In this document: positions 41,107-48,434 of the stretch, one piece after another | Layout: every line of letters begins with the position of its first letter | Numbering within the stretch: position 1 is the stretch's first letter | From: Chloroflexota bacterium | GTDB taxonomy: Bacteria; Chloroflexota; Anaerolineae; UBA4142 | Assembly: GCA_016208315.1 (NCBI GenBank) | Contig: JACQYF010000105.1 | Location: 1-48,733 of the forward strand | DNA: 48,733 nt | Direction of reading: 5' to 3' | Made by a program: the position numbers and the translations under genes | Notes under the pieces: generated by a model | Databases searched by the model: none | What the model was told of the DNA's origin: nothing | The model's input: the letters and a program-made list of their open reading frames with translations, nothing else

Positions 41107-42792
41107 ATGAAAAAGCGATCTGCTTTTCGAACCGCACCCGGGCGGAAGTACAAACTGGCGGGCGGGGCTTGCGCGGTGCTCCTCGTGCTCGGCGTGGTCT
41201 TTGGCGGAATCCTGATCGGCTGCATGGTGCTCGCGTGGCTCGTGTCTTCGGAAACGCCGACGCCGGCCGCGGACAGCGGCGCATTCGAACTGGCGTACTC
41301 GCCGGAAAAAGACGCGCTGATGCAAGATGTCGTCGCGCGGTTTAATCGCGCCAAATACAAAACGCCGTCGGGTCAGACGATGACGATCAACGCCGTCAAG
41401 ATGGAGGCCGCCGACATCGTGGACGCCGCGCGTGCGGGCCGGTTCACCGCGATCAGTCCCGACTCGTCGCTGTGGCTGGCGCAAATTGACGCGGGCCGCG
41501 ACCGTCCGCTCGCCGGTGAGTCCACGCGTTTCGCCGTCACGCCGATCGTCATCGCGATGTGGAGCGATGCCGCGCAATCGCTGGGCTATCCGCAAAAGCA
41601 GTTTAGTTGGCAGGACTTGCTGACCAAGGCCAAGAGCGATCCCAATTTTCGCTGGAGCCACCCCTCGACCAGTTCCGCCAGCGGCTTGCTCACGACGCTC
41701 GCCGAGTTTTACGCGGGCGCGGGCAAGACGCGCAATCTGACCGAGGATGACGTCAAGAACCCGGCCGCGCTCGAATACGTCGCCGCGCTCGAAAGGACCG
41801 TGCGCTATTACGGCGAGGGCGAGCAGGCGACGATTGACCAAGTGCTCGCCAAAGGCCGCGACTATCTCGACGCGTTCGTCGTCTCCGAGCGCATGGTCAT
41901 CTTTTTCAATTCCAAATCGTCGGCGAAACTCACCGCCATTTATCCGAGCGAAGGAACGCTTTGGCAAGACCATCCCCTCGCGCTGCTCGAACAACCGAAC
42001 CTGACCGACGACCAGCGAGTGACATATCGGCGATTTCGAGATTTTCTGCTCTCGCCAGAAATTCAAAAACTGGTATTGCAGTCCGGTTATCGTCCCGTGG
42101 ACTTGAACTTGCGGCTCGACGACCCCGCATCGCCGATCAAAACTCAAAACGGCGTTGATCCCGCGCAGCCGCAGACCACGCTGCAAATGCCGAATCCGGC
42201 AGTGATCGCGGTCGTGCAGTCGTCGTGGTATCTCGCCAAGCGCCCGGCGAATATTTACTTGGTCGTGGATACGTCGGGGAGCATGGAAGAGCAGAACAAG
42301 ATCGGGCAAGTCAAGGACGCGCTCAATACGTTCCTCGATCAAATTCAAGGCGACCGCGACCGCGTCGGCATGGTTCCGTTCGCGAACGGCGTTTCGGACG
42401 TCGTCGCGCTGCAGGACATTGGCAAGCAGCGCACGGCCTTGAAAAACCGCGTGAACGCGCTGAGAGCGAGCGGCCGCACCGCGCTCCTCGACGGCGTGGC
42501 GTACGCGTACGACGATCTGCAGCAGCGCGGCGACAAGGACCGCATCAACGCGATCGTCGTGATGACCGACGGCATCGAGAACGCATCGTCCATTAGTCTG
42601 AGCCGTCTCACGGACAAGCTCAAGCGCGGCAACCAGACCGGCGTGCCCGTCGTGATCTTTAGCATCGCGTACGGCAGCGACGCCGATTTGAAAATGGTGA
42701 CGACCATCGCCGAGGCGACCGGCGGCTTTGCCCGCACCGCAGACACCGAGACGATCAGGAAGCTGTACAAGATACTGTCAACGTACTTTTAG
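41107..42792 (+). CDS. Substrate-binding-like domain fused to a VWA domain
   Basis: 561 residues. One membrane helix (about 20-45), a binding-protein-like domain (55-370) and a von Willebrand A domain (395-561). The metal-ion-dependent adhesion site is complete: DTSGSM, the Thr in SGRTALLDG and the Asp in VVMTDGIEN. The domain therefore should bind a protein ligand through a divalent ion on the outer side of the membrane. GAGG lies six bases before ATG 41107, eight bases after the previous stop. Actinobacteria and Chloroflexota carry similar fused proteins of unknown function; here the fold occurs twice, once without VWA. Confidence 0.88.
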   Translation: MKKRSAFRTAPGRKYKLAGGACAVLLVLGVVFGGILIGCMVLAWLVSSETPTPAADSGAFELAYSPEKDALMQDVVARFNRAKYKTPSGQTMTINAVKMEAADIVDAARAGRFTAISPDSSLWLAQIDAGRDRPLAGESTRFAVTPIVIAMWSDAAQSLGYPQKQFSWQDLLTKAKSDPNFRWSHPSTSSASGLLTTLAEFYAGAGKTRNLTEDDVKNPAALEYVAALERTVRYYGEGEQATIDQVLAKGRDYLDAFVVSERMVIFFNSKSSAKLTAIYPSEGTLWQDHPLALLEQPNLTDDQRVTYRRFRDFLLSPEIQKLVLQSGYRPVDLNLRLDDPASPIKTQNGVDPAQPQTTLQMPNPAVIAVVQSSWYLAKRPANIYLVVDTSGSMEEQNKIGQVKDALNTFLDQIQGDRDRVGMVPFANGVSDVVALQDIGKQRTALKNRVNALRASGRTALLDGVAYAYDDLQQRGDKDRINAIVVMTDGIENASSISLSRLTDKLKRGNQTGVPVVIFSIAYGSDADLKMVTTIAEATGGFARTADTETIRKLYKILSTYF

Positions 42793-42802
42793 AGGTAGAC
42801 GA

Positions 42803-42847
42803 GTACACAGGTAGACACGTAAACATGTAACCTGTCTACCTGTGTAC
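42803..42847. repeat. GTACACAGGTAGACA inverted repeat
   Basis: 42803-42817 pairs perfectly with 42833-42847, and further GTACCTGT copies follow up to 42860. Confidence 0.85.
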
Positions 42848-42872
42848 CTGTGTACCTGTCTTCTTGACACCT

Positions 42873-43688
42873 ATGTCCAAACCTAACCTTCGCTCCCGCG
42901 CCTGGTCCGCCATCCTCTCCTACGCGATCTTTCGCATCGAGAGCGCGGTGACCATCGCGCTGATCATCCTGCTCGTGTACTTTGTGCCGCGCCCGTTCGA
43001 TTGGTGGCAGTGGTGGTATTGGCTCATCCTCGGCGTGGTCGCGGAAGCGCTCATCATCTACACCAGCATCGGCGATGTTGAGACCGGCGCGCGCGTCGTC
43101 GCCGATATGTTTCGCGAAGAGTTCAATCCCGCGGTCGTCAAAAGCAAGCAGTATCGCGCCGAGGTCGAGCGCGCGCTCAAGTACCGCAGCCGCATCGAGC
43201 AACTGATCCGGCAAAGCGAACCGGGCATGTTGCAGCAGCACTTGCTCGAATCCACGGCGGGCATCGCGGACTGGATCGCGCAGATCTTTCGCCTGGCGCA
43301 GCGGCTGGACGCGTATGAAGACGACGACATGATCAAGCAGGATGCGGTGCGCGCGCCGCGGGAACTGCGGGAACTGACGGAACGCGTGCAGCGCGAAACC
43401 GACGCCACCACGCGCGAACGCGCCCAGCACGCGCTCGAATCGAAACAAGCGCAGGCGCAGAACCTCGAAAAGCTGACCGAGACGATGGAGCAAGCCGAAC
43501 TGCAACTCGACGCGACGCTCACCGCGCTCGGTACCGTGTACTCGCAACTGATGCTGATCCGCTCGAAAGACGACATCCAAGACAGCCGCTCCCAACGCTT
43601 GCGCGGCGATATTGCCGAACAGGTGGCGAAACTGAACTCGTTGCAAGAGGCGATGGACGAGGTGTATCAAGGGAAAAGCCAAAAGTAA
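42873..43688 (+). CDS. Two-helix membrane protein with long coiled coil
   Basis: 271 residues. Two hydrophobic segments (about 22-38 AVTIALIILLVYFV and 48-66 WYWLILGVVAEALII) are followed by about 190 mostly helical, charged residues with heptads (ESKQAQAQNLEKLTETMEQA, LRGDIAEQVAKLNSLQEAMD). No family recognised. A cytoplasmic coiled coil anchored in the membrane is well suited to contact PspA, which is encoded in the same unit. ATG 42873 is chosen over an in-frame TTG nine bases earlier; no strong ribosome site is seen. Confidence 0.75.
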   Translation: MSKPNLRSRAWSAILSYAIFRIESAVTIALIILLVYFVPRPFDWWQWWYWLILGVVAEALIIYTSIGDVETGARVVADMFREEFNPAVVKSKQYRAEVERALKYRSRIEQLIRQSEPGMLQQHLLESTAGIADWIAQIFRLAQRLDAYEDDDMIKQDAVRAPRELRELTERVQRETDATTRERAQHALESKQAQAQNLEKLTETMEQAELQLDATLTALGTVYSQLMLIRSKDDIQDSRSQRLRGDIAEQVAKLNSLQEAMDEVYQGKSQK

Positions 43689-43729
43689 AAAGGCAAGAGT
43701 GAGGAGCGAGGGGCGAGGGGCGAGAGACG

Positions 43730-43981
43730 ATGAGTACGTTGTCTGAGGATACGAGTGCGGACGCCGAACGTGTTCAAATCGAATTGCTGCGGCGCGCTCC
43801 GGCTTGGCGCAAACTACAGATGGTTGGCGAAATGAACCAAACGGTGCGAATGCTCGCGCTGGCCGGTCTGCGTCAACGCTTTCCAAACGCCACGCCTGCC
43901 GAACTGCGGCGACACCTGGCGGACCTGTTGCTGGGCGAAGAACTCGCCGCGCGGGTGTATGGGAAAGCAGATTACAATTGA
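43730..43981 (+). CDS. Small conserved protein, unknown function
   Basis: 83 residues: RVQIELLRRAPAWRKLQMV, GEMNQTVRMLALAGLRQRF, TPAELRRHLADLLLGEELA. I recognise the pattern from short proteins of Chloroflexota and cyanobacteria, often found before nucleotidyltransferase-type genes, but no function is known. All-helical and soluble. GAGGGGCGAG precedes the ATG. It overlaps the end of the convergent TumE-type gene by ten bases. Confidence 0.75.
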   Translation: MSTLSEDTSADAERVQIELLRRAPAWRKLQMVGEMNQTVRMLALAGLRQRFPNATPAELRRHLADLLLGEELAARVYGKADYN

Positions 43982-44406
43982 TTCTGATCGTCAACCAAGA
44001 GCTCGGTCTCAATCTCGGTGATGATCGCGGGGAGATTCGGTTCGGTGGAACTCAGGTTAGGAGCGGGCACGCGGTTGTGTTTAGCATCCGGCGGAATGTG
44101 CTTGTGATGTGGAAACGTACTCGCTAATGTGGAATCGTTCAGGTGAGGCCAGGAATCGTACCAGTACAATTTCTCCTGACCGCGATAGACCTCGTAACCA
44201 TAGGATTCAATTCGTCCGTTTTCCAGGTCCACAACTTCGCGGGCACGTAGGCGGATGCCATACTGAAACGATACCTCGCCACTGACCACAGCGCGCTGGG
44301 GACCGATAGACCACAAGGTGAGTGTTGACGCCTCTATCGAGGGACGATTCTCAACGGCTCCGTAAATCAATTGCGCGTATTCGGCAATGGAGAGGGGCAG
44401 AGGCAT
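43972..44406 (-). CDS. TumE-type toxin (DUF6516)
   Basis: 144 residues with the family hallmarks: SIEASTLTLWSIGPQRAVVS, a beta-sheet core (ENGRIESYGYEVYRGQEKLY), WYDSWPH and FPHHKHIPPD near the C-terminus. TumE proteins are toxins of two-gene systems, proposed to act on nucleic acid; the His-rich PHHKH is the likely active site. The upstream gene, 23 bases away, encodes the antitoxin. The C-terminal Pro/Glu-rich tail is slightly longer than usual. Confidence 0.8.
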   Translation of the reverse strand: MPLPLSIAEYAQLIYGAVENRPSIEASTLTLWSIGPQRAVVSGEVSFQYGIRLRAREVVDLENGRIESYGYEVYRGQEKLYWYDSWPHLNDSTLASTFPHHKHIPPDAKHNRVPAPNLSSTEPNLPAIITEIETELLVDDQNQL

Positions 44407-44429
44407 TGGCGAAACTCGGGTAAGAGTTA

Positions 44430-44837
44430 TTATTCCAGCATAGCCGCAAGATCAGGCGTTGCTGCGACGCGTTGATCGTATTTTCTCTTGAGAGTCAGCC
44501 AGAGTTTGTAAAGCCCGAGCCATTCGATGAAATCAAGTTGATGGTCGGAACCGTCCAGTTCTTCCAATTTGCCTTCCGTGGCAAGACGATGAAAGTCGGC
44601 GGATTTCAAACCGTGCTGCCGCTCAAATTCCCATAGGCGCGCTTCGACGACTAGCAGACCGTGCGTTATTTCCTGAAGATTCGACTCGGCTGGAATGTCT
44701 GCGGAAGGTATTTCTGCTGAGGACACCGCCGGCACAATCACGACTGTAACCCGCTGTTGCGCTTGCACACCAACCGGCTCTTCAGACAGTTTGACGATTC
44801 CGCGACCTTCGTAAACGGCAGACAGAAGATTAGGCAT
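44430..44837 (-). CDS. Antitoxin partner of TumE with AF2212-like N-terminus
   Basis: 135 residues. Residues 1-35 (SAVYEGRGIVKLSEEPVGVQ, then AQQRVTVVIVP) fit the AF2212/DUF104 antitoxin fold. A linker leads to a helical C-terminal part with FERQHGLKSADFHRLATEG and DFIEWLGLYKLW, the same pattern as antitoxins normally found beside DUF6516 proteins (FE..YGMS..EF, DDEDFIEWA.LYEM). The protein therefore joins two antitoxin types. ATG 44835-44837 with AAGGGA ahead; the promoter is at 44869-44897. Confidence 0.75.
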   Translation of the reverse strand: MPNLLSAVYEGRGIVKLSEEPVGVQAQQRVTVVIVPAVSSAEIPSADIPAESNLQEITHGLLVVEARLWEFERQHGLKSADFHRLATEGKLEELDGSDHQLDFIEWLGLYKLWLTLKRKYDQRVAATPDLAAMLE

Positions 44838-44868
44838 TTCGGCATCCCTTCCTTTGACTACAGCAACA

Positions 44869-44897
44869 ATTATAACGCGAACTATTGAAACACGCAA
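44869..44897 (-). promoter_or_regulatory. Promoter of the TumE toxin-antitoxin unit
   Basis: Minus strand TTGCGT (44892-44897), 17 bases, TATAAT (44869-44874), 32 bases before the antitoxin ATG. It argues against the divergent gene starting as far left as 44854. Confidence 0.65.
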
Positions 44898-44949
44898 CCT
44901 GTTCGCCGCCAAGCGTTTCAGCTATGACGGGCAACTGAAAGGTCCTCCC

Positions 44950-46047
44950 GTGCCTGCATTTGTTCACGGCATCGAACTCAATCGCCGTTTTTATCTCGTA
45001 GCCGTGCGTCCCATTCTCGAGGCGCATTTCCCGTCGCTACCTTACGCGGCCGCGCATATCGGTTCGGGGAGCGATGTGCTCGGCTTTGACGATGAAATGT
45101 CCACCGATCACGAATGGGGACCATCGCTGCGCATCTTTTTGCGGGATGAGGACGCGCATTTGGCGAACGACATTCGCGAGATGTTGCGCCAGCACTTGCC
45201 ACACGTGTTTTGTGGATACCCAGTTGGTGTTGTTGCAGTGCTGGATGAACCGGGTATTCACCGCATGCAAATGGCTGCCGATGGCCCTGTGAACCATCGC
45301 GTGTGCGTCACGACGGTATGCGCGGCGGCCTTGCGGAATTTGGGCTATGACGTGAACCAGCCGCCGACCGCCGCAGATTGGTTGACGTTCCCGACGCAAA
45401 AGCTGCGTGAACTGACGGCAGGCGCGGTATATTACGATGGCGTGGGCGAGCTTACCAGATTGCGAGAGCGACTTGCGTGGTATCCCCGCGATGTGTGGCT
45501 ATACTTGCTCGCAGCGGGATGGCAGCGTATCGGGCAAGAGGAACACCTGATGCCGCGCGCTGGGTTCGTTGGGGACGAAATGGGCGCCGCCATCATCGGT
45601 TCACGGCTGGTGCGCGATGTCATGAGCATTTGCTTTTTGATGGAAAAGCAGTATGCGCCTTATCCCAAGTGGTTCGGCACGGCATTCAAACAACTCAAGT
45701 GCGCCGCTGATTTGACGCCGATCCTGTGGCGCGCGCAAATGGCATCCACGTGGCGCGAGCGTGAGGATGCCCTGTGCGAGGCATACGAGTACCTGGCTCG
45801 GACGCACAATCGTCTTGGCATCACGCCGCCATTGCCGGCAGTGGTCTCCAGTTTTCACGATCGCCCGTTCAGAGTGATTCATAGCGATCTGTTCGCCAAT
45901 AGTATTGTCGAACAGATTAGCGATCCAGAAGTGAGGCGGATCGCCTCGCGAAGACTCATCGGGAACATTGATCAGTGGAGCGACAGCACCGATATCCGTT
46001 CCGATGCTGTGTGGCGACCCATTGTCCGCCAGCTCTATCAGCCATAG
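44950..46047 (+). CDS. DUF4037 protein (nucleotidyltransferase-like)
   Basis: 365 residues: AFVHGIELNRRFYLVAVRPI, AAHIGSGSDVLGFDDEMSTD and HEWGPSLRIFL. The GSGSD..GFDDE..TDH pattern is that of a nucleotidyltransferase active site (GS-x-D and a distal acidic residue), and the helical C-terminal two thirds match DUF4037. Substrate unknown; antibiotic-type nucleotidyltransferases share the fold. The frame is open from 44854, but GTG 44950 with AAAGG seven bases ahead starts where family members do and leaves the toxin-antitoxin promoter free. It is not obviously cotranscribed with its neighbours. Confidence 0.8.
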   Translation: MPAFVHGIELNRRFYLVAVRPILEAHFPSLPYAAAHIGSGSDVLGFDDEMSTDHEWGPSLRIFLRDEDAHLANDIREMLRQHLPHVFCGYPVGVVAVLDEPGIHRMQMAADGPVNHRVCVTTVCAAALRNLGYDVNQPPTAADWLTFPTQKLRELTAGAVYYDGVGELTRLRERLAWYPRDVWLYLLAAGWQRIGQEEHLMPRAGFVGDEMGAAIIGSRLVRDVMSICFLMEKQYAPYPKWFGTAFKQLKCAADLTPILWRAQMASTWREREDALCEAYEYLARTHNRLGITPPLPAVVSSFHDRPFRVIHSDLFANSIVEQISDPEVRRIASRRLIGNIDQWSDSTDIRSDAVWRPIVRQLYQP

Positions 46048-46087
46048 ACATCCTGCTCTGCTTGTTGACTCTCACAGGAGTGATTGA

Positions 46088-47218
46088 ATGAAAAACGCAT
46101 TTGTATCATTGATTCTGTTTGCGCTCGCAATTACCGCCTGCTCCTCCTCCCCCTCCAAAGGCGACGTCGTCGTCTACGTCGCGGTGCCGCTGTCCGGGTG
46201 GCAGGCGAATAGCGGGCAGACGGTCGTCGGCGGCGCGCGCACGATGGCCGATCAGATCAACAAGCAAGGGGGCCTGCTCGGCTACAAGGTCACCGTGGTC
46301 GCTTTGGACGACCAGGCCGATTCCGACGTCGCCGCGGAAAAAGCGCAAGAGGTCGCCGATGCGATCAAGCAGGGCAAAAAAGTCATCGGCGTGATCGGGC
46401 ATTTGAACAGCGGGCAGACCGGCGCGGCGATGCAGGTCTACAAGGACTTGCCCCTCGTCGTCATCACGCCCACCGCGTCCGAAGTCTCGCTCACCAAGCA
46501 GGGCTATCGCAACTTTTTCCGTGTCAACGCGACCGACGCCGCGCAAGGCCCGGCGCTCGCCAAATTCATCGTCGAGCAATTAAAGGGCCAGCGCGTCGTC
46601 ATCGTCCATGCCGACAATGAATACGGCAACGGCTTGCGCGACCAGATCGCGAACGCGTTCAAGGCGCTGGGGCAGACGCCCGCGGCCATCGTCAAGATTC
46701 CCGAAGCCGAGCCGAGCTACGCCCAATTCATTCCGGCGATCAAGAACGCCAATCCCGACGTGGTCGTGCTCGCCGGTTACGAGACCGAAGGTTACATCCT
46801 GCTGCCCGAACTGCGCGACGCGGGCATCAAGGCGCAATTCATCTGCTCCGACGGCTGCTTTAACTCGACCTACGTGGACGAAGCCGCGCCCGCGAGCGAA
46901 GGTTCCTACGTCGGCGCGATCACGCCCGACCCGAAACTCGTCGCGGACAAGAAATGGTGGCAGGATTACCAGCAAGTCGAATCGCGCAACCCAGACACGT
47001 ACAGCATCCCCGGCTACAGCGCGATGGCGGTGCTTGCCGCCGCGGTGCAAAAAGCGAACAGCTTCGACCGACCGCGAGTGGAAGAGGCATTTCGCCAGCT
47101 CGATCTGAGCACGCTCGTCGGCCACGTCACGTTTGATAGCGGCGGCGACTTGAAAGAGCAGCGCGTGTACGTGTTCCAGGTTAAGGAAGGCGCGTTCGTC
47201 CAAGTGTATCCCAAGTAG
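46088..47218 (+). CDS. Branched-chain amino-acid type substrate-binding lipoprotein
   Basis: 376 residues, LivJ/LivK family (type I periplasmic-binding fold). Lipobox LAITAC with Cys18. Signature segments: VPLSGWQANSGQTVVGGART, LGYKVTVVALDDQADSDVAA, VIGVIGHLNSGQTGAAM, YRNFFRVNATDAAQGPALA and VHADNEYGNGLRD. It captures amino acids or similar ligands outside the cell. AGGAG lies ahead of the ATG. There is no livHMGF in the window, so it is an orphan binding protein, perhaps serving a transporter or a sensor elsewhere. Confidence 0.95.
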   Translation: MKNAFVSLILFALAITACSSSPSKGDVVVYVAVPLSGWQANSGQTVVGGARTMADQINKQGGLLGYKVTVVALDDQADSDVAAEKAQEVADAIKQGKKVIGVIGHLNSGQTGAAMQVYKDLPLVVITPTASEVSLTKQGYRNFFRVNATDAAQGPALAKFIVEQLKGQRVVIVHADNEYGNGLRDQIANAFKALGQTPAAIVKIPEAEPSYAQFIPAIKNANPDVVVLAGYETEGYILLPELRDAGIKAQFICSDGCFNSTYVDEAAPASEGSYVGAITPDPKLVADKKWWQDYQQVESRNPDTYSIPGYSAMAVLAAAVQKANSFDRPRVEEAFRQLDLSTLVGHVTFDSGGDLKEQRVYVFQVKEGAFVQVYPK

Positions 47219-47225
47219 TAGATCA

Positions 47226-47259
47226 AGACCTGTGAGGTTTCCTAAAACCTCACAGGTCT
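47226..47259. repeat. AGACC...GGTCT hairpin
   Basis: AGACCTGTGAGGTTT (47226-47240) pairs perfectly with 47245-47259, loop of four bases, between the binding lipoprotein and the LysM gene. Same architecture as 35059-35092. Confidence 0.9.
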
Positions 47260-47275
47260 CCATGGAGAGGATGCA

Positions 47276-48070
47276 ATGAAGCATTATCGTTGGCTCGCTA
47301 TCGCTATCGCAGCTTTTTCGCTCGCGTTGCTACTTGCAACCGCCTCTCCTCTTGCTGCGCAAGGAAACTCTGCGCCAACGCCGACCCCGACGCCGTTTAC
47401 TTTCAGTCCAGGAAAGGGTATCTACATCGTCCAGCGTGGCGATACACTCTCCAGCATCGCCTGGCGATTTCGCACCACGGTTGCCATACTCGCCCGCGTG
47501 AACTATGTCTACAACTCAAACTATATTTGGGTAGGAATGCGCCTTATCATTCCAGTCGCCTATCCTCCCAACGCAACCCCAACCCCTGCTCCGCCTGGGT
47601 CGTATCAAACCTACATCGTCCAACGCGGCGATACGCTCTACCGAATCGCCGTCCGCTTTGGCACGTCCGTCTACGCACTGATCGTCGCGAACAACATTCC
47701 GAATGCAAATTTGATTTACGCTGGAATGGCCCTCGTCATCCCGACCCTCTCGCGCCCTCCCACACCGGTGCCCACAGTTCCGCCCCCCGCGACGCCACCA
47801 TCCATTCCGTATCCAGTGGTCCTGCGAAATCTGCAATTCGCACCAAATCCGATGACAATCCGCCAAGGTTCAACTGTGACGTGGCTCAATATTGACACCG
47901 TCCAACACACCGTCACAAGCGGTACACCCGGCGTACCGTCTGGATTGTTTGATTCCGGCACACTGAATCAAAGCCAATGGTTTTCCTACACATTCACTTC
48001 GACGGGCACGTTCCCATACTATTGCCGCAATCATAGCGCGATGACCGGCACAATCACCGTCATCCCATAA
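47276..48070 (+). CDS. Secreted LysM-LysM-cupredoxin protein
   Basis: 264 residues. A signal peptide (about 1-29), a Pro/Thr linker, two LysM domains (about 48-93 and 112-156; each YIVQRGDTL..IA.RF) that bind peptidoglycan or other glycans, a Pro-rich linker, and a plastocyanin-like domain (about 175-264). The copper ligands are complete: His in VQHTV, then Cys, His and Met in FPYYCRNHSAMTG. It should be an electron carrier fixed to the cell wall. GGAGAGG lies ahead of the ATG. It ends just before a hairpin and the hydrogenase promoter. Confidence 0.92.
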   Translation: MKHYRWLAIAIAAFSLALLLATASPLAAQGNSAPTPTPTPFTFSPGKGIYIVQRGDTLSSIAWRFRTTVAILARVNYVYNSNYIWVGMRLIIPVAYPPNATPTPAPPGSYQTYIVQRGDTLYRIAVRFGTSVYALIVANNIPNANLIYAGMALVIPTLSRPPTPVPTVPPPATPPSIPYPVVLRNLQFAPNPMTIRQGSTVTWLNIDTVQHTVTSGTPGVPSGLFDSGTLNQSQWFSYTFTSTGTFPYYCRNHSAMTGTITVIP

Positions 48071-48074
48071 CCGG

Positions 48075-48128
48075 GGGGAATCGGTAGGACAAACACCGAC
48101 AACGAAATCGGGCTTGGTCCGATTCCCC
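48075..48128. terminator. Hairpin after the LysM-cupredoxin gene
   Basis: GGGGAATCGG (48075-48084) pairs with CCGATTCCCC (48119-48128) across 34 bases. No T run; terminator function is likely but not certain. Confidence 0.4.
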
Positions 48129-48142
48129 GCCAATCCATCCAC

Positions 48143-48151
48143 TGGTATAAT
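48143..48151 (+). promoter_or_regulatory. Extended -10 promoter for the hydrogenase operon
   Basis: TGGTATAAT is a TGnTATAAT extended -10 without a clear -35. The leader to the hydrogenase ATG would be about 275 bases. Confidence 0.5.
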
Positions 48152-48434
48152 GTCCACGCGAACTTAATGCAACGAGTTAGAAGCAGTAATCCAGAAACGC
48201 TCATGGCGGGCGTTTCGGCTGTCGTCGAAGATGACGCGGCCTTGGCGGATTCGACTTTCCAAGGTTTTTGTTTACCCCTTTTGCGAGTCCTCTGGCATCG
48301 TTACGAATGCGATGGCCCCCCCCGCTTTTGTGTTCTCGACAATTTTGAATGTCAAATTCGGCTGCGCGCCAACCGCGTTTGATTTTCAGAATATGTCCGG
48401 ACGATACTTGTTTTCCCAACCAGGAGGCTAGAGC
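48152..48434. other. Long leader before the hydrogenase gene
   Basis: No convincing gene: short open frames of 60-80 codons exist in several frames (for example 48167-48382) but none has a ribosome site or recognisable content. A run of eight or nine C at 48314-48322 is notable. The AGGAGG of the next gene closes the region. Confidence 0.5.

Noticed and set aside
48167..48382. 71-codon frame after the extended -10 before the hydrogenase
   Set aside because: No ribosome binding site, no recognisable content and comparable open frames on the same stretch in other frames.
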